In this document: positions 1 to 5,772 of the stretch, in pieces
How the letters are laid out: each line of letters begins with the position of its first letter
Position numbering within the stretch: position 1 is the first letter of the stretch
DNA from: Armatimonadota bacterium
Lineage (GTDB): Bacteria > Armatimonadota > Fimbriimonadia > Fimbriimonadales > ATM1
Length of the DNA stretch: 7,935 bases
Reading direction: 5' to 3'
NCBI GenBank assembly: GCA_003695835.1
Contig: RFHN01000221.1
Coordinates: forward strand, 1-7,935
Translations under genes and position numbers: made by a program
Notes under the pieces: generated by a model
Database searches by the model: none
Seen by the model: only the letters and a program-made list of their open reading frames with translations
Told to the model about the DNA's origin: nothing

Positions 1-567
<567 letters not shown>

Positions 568-579
568 TGACGGAACTTC

Positions 580-612
580 GGTCAGAGTTCGGTGAGTCGC
601 CGAATGCTGACC
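580..612 (+). promoter_or_regulatory. Imperfect hairpin in tuf-rpsJ spacer
   Basis: GGTCAG (580-585) pairs fully with CTGACC (607-612). Inside it TTCGGT (588-593) pairs with GCCGAA (599-604) around a five-base loop GAGTC. The two stems are separated by one A-G mismatch and one G-U pair, giving about 13 pairs in total including wobbles. A competing smaller stem, GAACT (573-577) with AGTTC (586-590), would exclude it. The hairpin ends four bases before the rpsJ SD GAGGAG (617-622). Only three Ts follow, so it is a poor intrinsic terminator. A role as attenuator, RNA processing site or leader for control of the S10 genes is inference. Confidence 0.5.
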
Positions 613-628
613 TTTCGAGGAGCAAGCG

Positions 629-937
629 ATGAGAGCCGATAAGGTGCGAATCAAACTGAAGTCGTACGACCACCGGTCTATTGACCAGTCGGCGGAAAAG
701 ATCGTGGAGACGGCGCGGAGCACGGGTGCTCGCGTGAGCGGCCCCGTGCCGCTGCCGACCGACATCCGTCGGTTCTGCACGATCAAGGGGCCGCACATCG
801 ACAAGGAGTCGATGGACCACTGGGAGATCCGCACGCACAAGCGTCTCATTGACATCCTCGAACCGACGAACAAGACGATCGACGCGCTGATGCGGCTGGA
901 ACTGCCGAGCGGCGTGGACATCGAGATCAAGCTCTAA
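629..937 (+). CDS. rpsJ: 30S ribosomal protein S10
   Basis: S10 is a small-subunit head protein, and in many bacteria its free form (NusE) joins NusB in transcription antitermination. The 102-residue product has the usual length. Family features are IRIKLKSYDH-like DKVRIKLKSYDH near residues 4-15, the loop GPVPLPTDIRRF around 38-49, and WEIRTHKRLIDIL at 65-77 followed by TIDALMRLELPSGVDIEIK. The ATG at 629 is preceded by GAGGAG (617-622) at a spacing of six bases, so the start is secure. It is the first gene after tuf and heads the S10 block. The protein itself shows nothing unusual. The gap to rplC after it (125 bases) is the longest in the window. Confidence 0.98.
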   Translation: MRADKVRIKLKSYDHRSIDQSAEKIVETARSTGARVSGPVPLPTDIRRFCTIKGPHIDKESMDHWEIRTHKRLIDILEPTNKTIDALMRLELPSGVDIEIKL

Positions 938-939
938 CC

Positions 940-1056
940 ATGGAGGAACTGTCAACAGAAGACTCGGATCAACGAGCCTCGTGGACGGGGTGGGCGCCCC
1001 TCAAAGAAGGGCAACGCCAAGCCAACGCCCCAAGGACCGATGAGGCAAAGGAGTAA
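940..1056 (+). CDS. Possible 38-residue small protein or leader peptide between rpsJ and rplC
   Basis: An ATG two bases after the rpsJ stop opens a 38-codon frame that ends with TAA at 1054-1056, so it fills almost the whole spacer. Its last codons (AAG GAG) form part of the rplC SD, and it is in the same frame as rplC. The product begins MEELSTEDSDQRASW and ends in a charged, probably disordered stretch, APRTDEAKE. It has no signal peptide, membrane segment or family I recognise. No clear SD lies before its ATG, so translation would depend on coupling to rpsJ termination. A frame this long can arise by chance at this GC content, and the same frame stays open back to 853 inside rpsJ. A GGAGGA at 942-947 has no start codon at usable distance. 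This is a candidate only. Confidence 0.25.
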   Translation: MEELSTEDSDQRASWTGWAPLKEGQRQANAPRTDEAKE

Positions 1057-1062
1057 GAATCA

Positions 1063-1692
1063 ATGGCGCCAGGATTACTGGGTAGAAAAGTTGGTATGAC
1101 GCATCTCTTCTCCGAAGAGGGGAAGATGGTGCCCGTCACCGTATTGCAGGCCGGACCGGTGGTCGTCACCCAGGTGAAGACCGAAGAAAAGGACGGCTAC
1201 AACGCAATCCAGGTCGGGTACGAAGAGACGAAACCGAGTCGCCTGACCTTCCCGGAGATCGGCCACCTGAAGAAGGCCGGAGTCGGCCCGGTGCGCGTGC
1301 TGCGGGAGTTTCGGGTAGAGGACCCTTCGCAGTATTCCGTCGGGCAGGTGCTCTCCGTGGAGATCTTCCAAGAAGGGGAAGCGATTGCGGTGACTGGCAC
1401 CAGCAAGGGCCGTGGGTTTGCCGGTGTCGTCAAGAGACACCACTTCGCGGGACAGGATCAGACGCACGGTTACATGACCCACCGCCGTCCGCTCTCGAGC
1501 GGCGCGACCGGTCCGGCCCGCGTGTTCAAGGGCAAGAGAGGCCCCGGACACATGGGTAATGAGAGGGTCACGCAGAAAGGCTTGAAGGTCGTGCAAGTGG
1601 ATCCCGAGCGAAACTTGCTGCTCGTGAGCGGCAGCGTGCCGGGCGCGAACGGTGGCCTTGTCCAGATCCGAAAGATCGGAGGTAAGTCGTAA
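1063..1692 (+). CDS. rplC: 50S ribosomal protein L3
   Basis: L3 is an early-assembly large-subunit protein whose long loop reaches towards the peptidyl transferase centre. The 209 residues match family length. The N-terminus GLLGRKVGMTHLF (4-16), the core motif GTSKGRGFAGVVKRHHF (112-128) and the end VDPERNLLLVSGSVPGANGG (179-198) are typical. The central loop is diverged: RRPLSSGATGPARVFKGKRGPGHMG (141-165) departs from the common form ending TPGRVFKGKRMAGHMG. Residue 163 is His where E. coli has the Gln methylated by PrmB, so that modification is not expected. The start ATG has AAAGGAG (1047-1053) nine bases upstream. The stop overlaps the rplD start in TAATG, which favours coupled translation. 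Confidence 0.98.
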   Translation: MAPGLLGRKVGMTHLFSEEGKMVPVTVLQAGPVVVTQVKTEEKDGYNAIQVGYEETKPSRLTFPEIGHLKKAGVGPVRVLREFRVEDPSQYSVGQVLSVEIFQEGEAIAVTGTSKGRGFAGVVKRHHFAGQDQTHGYMTHRRPLSSGATGPARVFKGKRGPGHMGNERVTQKGLKVVQVDPERNLLLVSGSVPGANGGLVQIRKIGGKS

Positions 1693-2372
1693 TGGAACTC
1701 AAGATACTGGATGCCAAGGGCAAGGCGAAGGGCAAGCACACGCTGAGCGAGCAGATCGCGAATGCCCGCGTGAGGCGCTCGGTGCTGCACCGAGTCGTGG
1801 TCGCTGAGCAGGCGAACAAGCGACAGGGAACGCACTCCGCAAAGACTCGGGCAGAGGTTCGCGGCGGCGGACGCAAGCCGTACCGCCAGAAGAAGACCGG
1901 GCGGGCGCGGCAAGGCTCGATTCGCGCGCCGCATTTCACCCATGGTGGCGTCGTGCATCCGCCGAAGCCGCGCGACTACAGCCTGAAGGTCAACCGGCGC
2001 GAGCGTCGTCTCGCCATTCTCGGGGCCCTGCGAGCGCGAGTCGAGGACGGCGACGTAATCCTCGTCAACGAAATCAAGTTCGACGAACCGAAGACGAAGC
2101 ATGCAGTCGAATTCTTGAACACGATCGGCGCAGACGCGAAGAGGATCCTCATCATCCTGCCGGAGGTGGACGATGTAGTCGTCAAGAGCTTCCGCAACCT
2201 TCGGAATGACCCCGATCGTCGCGTCGAGGTGCGGACTGCCCCCGCGTCGGTCAAGCCTGGCGGCGAGCCCGTTCGGACTCAGGCGTTCAGCGCTCGGGAC
2301 CTACTGCTGGCCGGCAAGATCATCGTCACCCAAGAGGCCATGAACCGCATCGAGGAGGTGTGGGCGAAGTGA
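1692..2372 (+). CDS. rplD: 50S ribosomal protein L4
   Basis: L4 binds 23S rRNA early in assembly and its extended loop lines the exit tunnel; in some bacteria it also represses its own operon. Family signatures are RQGTHSAKTRAEVRGGGRKPYRQ (44-66), TGRARQGSIRAPHF (69-82) and KTKHAVEFL (134-142). Residue 68 is Lys where most bacteria have Gly (RQKGTGRAR becomes RQKKTGRAR); this is the loop next to the macrolide site. The protein is 226 residues, about 20 longer than E. coli L4, largely because of a Pro-rich stretch at about 180-197 before the FSARDLLLAGKIIVT ending. GGAGG (1678-1682) lies nine bases before the ATG, which shares its A with the rplC stop. L4 and L3 being adjacent is the standard order. 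Confidence 0.98.
   Translation: MELKILDAKGKAKGKHTLSEQIANARVRRSVLHRVVVAEQANKRQGTHSAKTRAEVRGGGRKPYRQKKTGRARQGSIRAPHFTHGGVVHPPKPRDYSLKVNRRERRLAILGALRARVEDGDVILVNEIKFDEPKTKHAVEFLNTIGADAKRILIILPEVDDVVVKSFRNLRNDPDRRVEVRTAPASVKPGGEPVRTQAFSARDLLLAGKIIVTQEAMNRIEEVWAK
2352..2358 (+). promoter_or_regulatory. SD that decides the rplW start
   Basis: GAGGAGG lies ten bases before the GTG at 2369 but only one base before the in-frame GTG at 2360. A ribosome bound here can start only at 2369, so the longer version of L23 (107 residues) is unlikely. The site is inside the rplD 3' end. Confidence 0.75.
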
Positions 2373-2683
2373 AAACACCAGAACAGATCGTTCTTGCACC
2401 GGTTCTCACCGAAAAGAGCATCCGACTCAAGGAAGAAGGCCGTTACGTCTTCTTCGTGCACAAGGACGCCAACAAGCTCGAAATCGCCCGCGCGATCGAG
2501 GCGATCTACAACCGAGGCAAGAAGAAAGAGAAGGACAAGATCAAGGTCGTGGACGTGAACGTGATCAACGTGAAGGGCAAGACGGTCCAGAGGGGGCGTC
2601 AGCCCGCGGGCAAGCGTCCCGACCGGAAGAAGGCGATCATTACACTGGCTCCGGGCCAGTTCCTGGAGGACATAGGAGCGTAA
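2369..2683 (+). CDS. rplW: 50S ribosomal protein L23
   Basis: L23 sits beside the exit of the polypeptide tunnel and is the docking site for trigger factor and SRP. I start it at GTG 2369 (104 residues, MKTPEQIVLAPVLTEKS), which overlaps the rplD stop as GTGA and has the SD at proper distance; the GTG at 2360 is one base from that SD. The docking Glu of E. coli L23 (Glu18, in HVSEKA) corresponds to Glu15 in VLTEKS. The rest follows the family: VFFVHKDANKLEIARAIEAIY (27-47), then VVDVNVINVKGK and DRKKAIITLAPGQ (85-97). A Lys-rich insertion (about 49-58, RGKKKEKDKI) lengthens the segment between the helix and the next strand, where most bacteria have a short V.V.KVNT turn. Confidence 0.95.
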   Translation: MKTPEQIVLAPVLTEKSIRLKEEGRYVFFVHKDANKLEIARAIEAIYNRGKKKEKDKIKVVDVNVINVKGKTVQRGRQPAGKRPDRKKAIITLAPGQFLEDIGA

Positions 2684-2684
2684 C

Positions 2685-3515
2685 ATGCCAGTTCGAAAGC
2701 ACAAACCGACTTCACCCGGCCGGCGATTCCTGGTCACATCGGATTACAGCGACCTAACCCGGCGCGAACCGGAGAAGGGTCTCGTCAAAGGGAGGCGCCG
2801 CACCGGCGGGCGAAACAACAAGGGTCGCATCACCGCCTACCAACGCGGCGGCGGGACGAAGCGCCTCTATCGCATGATTGACTTCAAGCGGAACAAGGAC
2901 GGGGTGCAGGCGAAGGTCGCTCACATCGAGTACGACCCGTTCCGCACGGCGCGGATCGCTTTGCTCCACTACATGGATGGCGAGAAGCGATACATCCTCG
3001 CCCCGAATGGTCTGAAGGTGGGCGACCGCGTCGAGTCGGGCGAGAACGTGGATATCCGGGTCGGAAACTGCCTTCCGCTTGCAAACATTCCGCTGGGTAC
3101 GCGGGTCCACAACGTTGAATTGCAGCCTGGGCACGGCGGGCAGATCGCCCGAGCCGCTGGGATGGGAGCCCAAATCATGGCGAAGGAGGGCGACTACGTA
3201 ACCCTCCGCCTGCCAAGCGGCGAGATGCGCCTGATTCACTCGAAGTGCCGTGCCACCGTTGGCGAGGTCGGCAATGCGGACCACGAGAACGAGTCCATCG
3301 GCAAGGCCGGCAAGAACCGTGGCAAAGGACGCAAGCCGCACGTTCGCGGTGTCGCGAAGACGCCGCGCGATCACCCGCACGGCGGTGGTGAGGCAAAGGC
3401 TGGCGTCGGCCGCAAGAAGGGTCCCGTTGACCGCTGGGGCAACAAGGCGCTCGGTACGCGCACTCGACGCAACAAGCGCAGCGACCGCTTCATCATCCGA
3501 AGGAGGAAACGCTAA
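2685..3515 (+). CDS. rplB: 50S ribosomal protein L2
   Basis: L2 is a primary rRNA-binding protein needed for subunit joining and peptidyl transferase activity. The 276 residues match family length. Landmarks are KPTSPGRR (7-14), the RRTGGRNNKGRIT region (38-50), KVAHIEYDPFRTARIALLHY (77-96), the AGMGAQIMAKEGDYVTLRLPSGE region (158-180) and the C-terminal DHPHGGGEAK (229-238) with SDRFIIRRRKR. His230 matches the conserved His229 of E. coli. The residues just before it read RGVAKTPRDHPHGG, while nearly all bacteria have RG.[AV]MNPVDHPHGG, so Met, Asn and Val are changed to Lys, Thr and Arg. The SD AGGAG (2674-2678) is six bases from the ATG, one base after the rplW stop. Confidence 0.98.
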   Translation: MPVRKHKPTSPGRRFLVTSDYSDLTRREPEKGLVKGRRRTGGRNNKGRITAYQRGGGTKRLYRMIDFKRNKDGVQAKVAHIEYDPFRTARIALLHYMDGEKRYILAPNGLKVGDRVESGENVDIRVGNCLPLANIPLGTRVHNVELQPGHGGQIARAAGMGAQIMAKEGDYVTLRLPSGEMRLIHSKCRATVGEVGNADHENESIGKAGKNRGKGRKPHVRGVAKTPRDHPHGGGEAKAGVGRKKGPVDRWGNKALGTRTRRNKRSDRFIIRRRKR

Positions 3516-3802
3516 TGCCTCGAAGTATCAAGAAGGGTCCTTTCGTTGACGAGCACTTGATGAAGAAGGTGCTGAAGCTGAACGAGTCAGGTCAAAAGGT
3601 CATGATCAAGACCTGGTCTCGGCGGAGCACCATCGTGCCCGAAATGATTGGGCACACGATCGCAGTGCACGACGGCCGAAAGCACATTCCCGTTTTCATT
3701 ACGGAGAACATGGTGGGCCACAAGTTGGGCGAGTTCGCGCCGACGCGGACGTTCCGCGGTCACGGCGGCTCGCTCGTGGATAGGAGTAGCCGAGTCAAAT
3801 GA
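3515..3802 (+). CDS. rpsS: 30S ribosomal protein S19
   Basis: S19 is a head protein of the small subunit that contacts S13 and, through its tail, the A-site region. The 95 residues are of normal length and sequence: MPRSIKKGPFVDEHLMKKV at the start, KTWSRRSTIVPEMIGHTIAVHDGRKH (32-57) and GHKLGEFAPTRTFRGHGG (68-85). The ATG shares one base with the rplB stop (TAATG) and is eight bases after AGGAGG (3501-3506). In almost all bacteria rplV follows directly. Here the stop codon overlaps, as ATGA, the start of an unrelated gene for a predicted exported protein, so S19 translation probably feeds ribosomes into that gene. Confidence 0.98.
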   Translation: MPRSIKKGPFVDEHLMKKVLKLNESGQKVMIKTWSRRSTIVPEMIGHTIAVHDGRKHIPVFITENMVGHKLGEFAPTRTFRGHGGSLVDRSSRVK

Positions 3803-4506
3803 TTTCTCTCGCCCTTGCCACTATCGCGACGGTCGGCTTGCTGGCGCCGCAAGATGCGCCGCCGGCGAGTGTCAACCTTACGCGGTCGTGGGAAAAGGGC
3901 GAGAAGCAGGCGTACACCCTCGACCTCTCGTTCGAAGGGGACGCATTCGAAGGCCAGTCCGTCACTGCGTTTGTCGCCTTCACGCTCGAGGTTCAGGAAG
4001 CGCTCGAGAACGGCGAGGCGCGCGTGCAAGCTTCCTATGAGAAGGTTTCTCTGAAGCTCGGAGGCGAAGAGCTGCCGGGCATTGACCTGCCCGAGGAGAT
4101 CGTCGCAGTCTACGGCGCGAACGGGCTACCCAAGAAGCTCGCTCTCGACAACCCGGACGACCCGGTGGCGATGGTTCTCCCTGCCTTCTTCGTTCCCGGA
4201 AAGGAATTGAAGATCGGTGAAGAAACCTCGTTCAAGTGGTCCTCCGAAGATGGCAGCCTGGAGCTGAAGGGCACGGTCCAGTTGGTGGCGACAGGCCGAC
4301 TGTACGAAGAGCACGTCGCGATGTTGAAGTACACGATGGAGAGCGCCGGGAAGGAGCTCCCACCCGGGAAGTTTGAGTTCACATCGTATGTGAACAGCAA
4401 GACGGGCAAGCTCGTCAAGGCGGAAGGGTCCCTCTCCGCCGAAGATGAAGAACTCGGGGGAGAGATCAAAGGCAATTTCGTTATCAAGAAGGTGAGAAAC
4501 GTATGA
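3799..4506 (+). CDS. Unrecognised predicted exported protein, first of a tandem pair
   Basis: I do not recognise this 235-residue protein. The N-terminus is hydrophobic (residues 2-16, ISLALATIATVGLLA) and then turns to PQDAPPA, which looks like a signal peptide, although the usual basic residues are missing and Pro beside the likely cleavage sites makes the cut uncertain. The mature part has no further membrane segment, is acidic, and alternates polar and apolar residues like a beta-rich domain. Visible landmarks are SWEKGEKQAYTLDLSFEG (30-47), LPAFFVPGKELKIGE (127-141) and KTGKLVKAEGSL (201-212). The pattern recalls secreted DUF6263-type proteins, but that is from memory and unproved. No other start is possible: in-frame TAG codons lie at 3781 and 3787. 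AGGAG (3782-3786) is 12 bases upstream, and the start overlaps the rpsS stop as ATGA. Its place between rpsS and rplV is highly unusual. No break in base or codon use is evident. Confidence 0.85.
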   Translation: MISLALATIATVGLLAPQDAPPASVNLTRSWEKGEKQAYTLDLSFEGDAFEGQSVTAFVAFTLEVQEALENGEARVQASYEKVSLKLGGEELPGIDLPEEIVAVYGANGLPKKLALDNPDDPVAMVLPAFFVPGKELKIGEETSFKWSSEDGSLELKGTVQLVATGRLYEEHVAMLKYTMESAGKELPPGKFEFTSYVNSKTGKLVKAEGSLSAEDEELGGEIKGNFVIKKVRNV

Positions 4507-5210
4507 TCGGCGCCCTCTGTCTCGCAGCGGTGGTTTGGGCGGCGCAGGACGCGGTGACCCTCAAGCGGGTCTTCGTTGCCGGCGAGGAGCGCACGCTGTA
4601 TGCGAACCTGAGCGTCGAGTCGTCGTTCGGCGAGATCTTGGTGCAGCTGGACCTGCGGGAGAAGACGCTCGAGGCTGATGGAGACAAGGCGACTGTCGAA
4701 CTTGCCCTCTCGAACCTAAGGGTGAAGATGGGCGATCAGGAGATGCCGTCCAATCCGCCGCAACCGCTCCGGCTTCGGATGAACAGCCAGGGTTTCGTGC
4801 TCAACGGCCTGCCGGTCGCGGTCGGGAACAATCTGGCGTTCCTCCGATACCTTTTTGTCCTGCCGGGCAGTCCTCTGTCGGTGGGAAAGGCTGTGCCGTT
4901 TGCGTTCGAGTCTTCGGATCCGTCGGGAACGAAGCTCACGGGAGAAGCCGCGCTTCTGCGGGTTTCAGACGGCAATGCGGTGGTCACCGTTCGCTCGAAG
5001 CTGTTAGGCCCGGGCTTCTCGAAGGAGATGTCGCTCGCGTACACGGCCAAGTTCGACCTCAAGACAGGGAAGCTCGTCGAAGCGGACGGGACCGTGACGA
5101 ACGTACCCGCGCTTCAAGGCATGGAAGTGACGGCGATTCAGTTTACGATTGACACGAAGAAACGAGATCAAATGAAGAGGATTTACGATGGAAGTTCGAG
5201 CAGTAGGTAA
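4503..5210 (+). CDS. Unrecognised predicted exported protein, second of a tandem pair
   Basis: This protein is also 235 residues and belongs to no family I can name. Residues 2-14 (IGALCLAAVVWAA) form a short signal-like segment without basic residues, with a plausible signal peptidase I cut after Ala13 (V-W-A); the Cys at 6 is not in a lipobox. It is a diverged paralogue of the preceding gene: VTLKRVFVAGEERTLYANLS (18-37) matches the first protein's VNLTRSWEKGEKQAYTLDLS, FVLPGSPLSVGK (118-129) matches FVPGKELKIGE, and KTGKLVEADGTV (187-198) matches KTGKLVKAEGSL. The start overlaps the upstream stop as ATGA, with AAGGTGAG (4489-4496) before it. The 3' end runs 23 bases into rplV, so its last residues (IYDGSSSSR) are encoded over the rplV start, and the rplV SD lies within this gene. 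A role at the cell envelope is inferred only from the signal segment. Confidence 0.83.
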   Translation: MIGALCLAAVVWAAQDAVTLKRVFVAGEERTLYANLSVESSFGEILVQLDLREKTLEADGDKATVELALSNLRVKMGDQEMPSNPPQPLRLRMNSQGFVLNGLPVAVGNNLAFLRYLFVLPGSPLSVGKAVPFAFESSDPSGTKLTGEAALLRVSDGNAVVTVRSKLLGPGFSKEMSLAYTAKFDLKTGKLVEADGTVTNVPALQGMEVTAIQFTIDTKKRDQMKRIYDGSSSSR

Positions 5211-5769
5211 GAGGTTGCGAGTCCCGCCCCGCAAAGCGAGGGTGGTGGCGAACGAGATCAAGGGCAAGCACGCTGTGCTGGCCCTTGCGGAGCTGCGCTA
5301 CCACCCGTCCAAGGGCGCGAGGCTCATTCGAAAGGTGCTCCGGAGCGCGGTGGGCAACGCGGTCGAGAACCACGACCTCCAGCCCGACTCGCTCATCGTC
5401 CGCAACGTCCTCGTGGACGAGGGTTGGAGGCTCAAGCGCCTCAAGCCGCGTGCGATGGGTCGGGGCAACATCATCCTGCGACGAACGAGCCACATCACGG
5501 TCATTCTGGAGCCCGGGGAGCCGTTCGAAGCGCCGCGTTCCAACGCCAAGCCGAAGCCGCGGCCGAAGTTTGAGGAACCCAAGAAGAAGAAATCGAAGAA
5601 GCCCAAAGAGGAGGCTGCTGAAGAGGTCGTAGCCGAGACGACCGACGAACAGGCGACCGCTTCCGAGGCAGAAGCAGCGGACACAGGCCAGGAGGAGGCC
5701 GAGGCTGCGCCAGCCGAAGAACCGGAAGCGGCGGACGATGAGACGAGTTCAGAGGAGAACAAGGAGTAA
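5188..5769 (+). CDS. rplV: 50S ribosomal protein L22 with long charged C-terminal tail
   Basis: L22 binds all domains of 23S rRNA; its beta hairpin lines the exit tunnel and its globular part lies near the tunnel exit. Residues 1-110 are a complete L22: VPPRKARVVANEIKGK (12-27), LRSAVGNAVENH (51-62), LVDEGWRLKRLKPRAMGRGNIILRRTSHITVIL (75-107). The hairpin has family length but reads GWRL and AMGRGN where GPTL and AQGRAD-like sequence is usual. Residues 119-140 are Lys and Pro rich, and 141-193 are very acidic (Glu, Asp, Ala), an extension of about 80 residues on a family that is normally about 110. GAAGAGG (5174-5180) is seven bases before the ATG. The start lies inside the preceding exported-protein gene, so L22 synthesis may depend on translation of that gene. 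Confidence 0.97.
   Translation: MEVRAVGKRLRVPPRKARVVANEIKGKHAVLALAELRYHPSKGARLIRKVLRSAVGNAVENHDLQPDSLIVRNVLVDEGWRLKRLKPRAMGRGNIILRRTSHITVILEPGEPFEAPRSNAKPKPRPKFEEPKKKKSKKPKEEAAEEVVAETTDEQATASEAEAADTGQEEAEAAPAEEPEAADDETSSEENKE
5761..5766 (+). promoter_or_regulatory. SD supporting the TTG start of rpsC
   Basis: AAGGAG, which also encodes the last Lys-Glu of L22, is six bases before TTG 5773. The TTG gives the family N-terminus MGQKINPIGFRIG, so the rare start codon is well supported. Confidence 0.8.
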
Positions 5770-5772
5770 ACG

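Noticed and set aside
580..615. Intrinsic terminator after tuf
   Set aside because: The hairpin is good but only TTT follows before a C, and the rpsJ SD comes almost at once, so a full terminator is unlikely.
987..1000. GGGG/CCCC hairpin in the rpsJ-rplC spacer
   Set aside because: Only four pairs with a six-base loop and no T-run; too weak to call a terminator or regulatory element.
1470..2102. Minus-strand frame of 210 codons across rplC-rplD
   Set aside because: It is a shadow of two certain genes with no recognisable protein features.
2360..2368. Earlier GTG start for rplW adding three residues
   Set aside because: The GTG is one base from the SD; the GTG at 2369 has proper spacing and gives a GTGA coupling with rplD.
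2754..3380. Long open frame of 208 codons on the minus strand across rplB
   Set aside because: It lies fully antisense to a certain L2 gene, has no recognisable domain, and such frames are common opposite GC-rich coding sequence.
4503..4560. Lipoprotein signal in the second exported protein (Cys6)
   Set aside because: The Cys is inside the hydrophobic stretch with no proper L-A/S-G/A-C lipobox at a cleavage distance.
3799..5210. Mobile element or phage insertion between rpsS and rplV
   Set aside because: No transposase, integrase, terminal inverted repeats or target duplication is visible, and the junctions are exact ATGA overlaps with composition like the neighbours.
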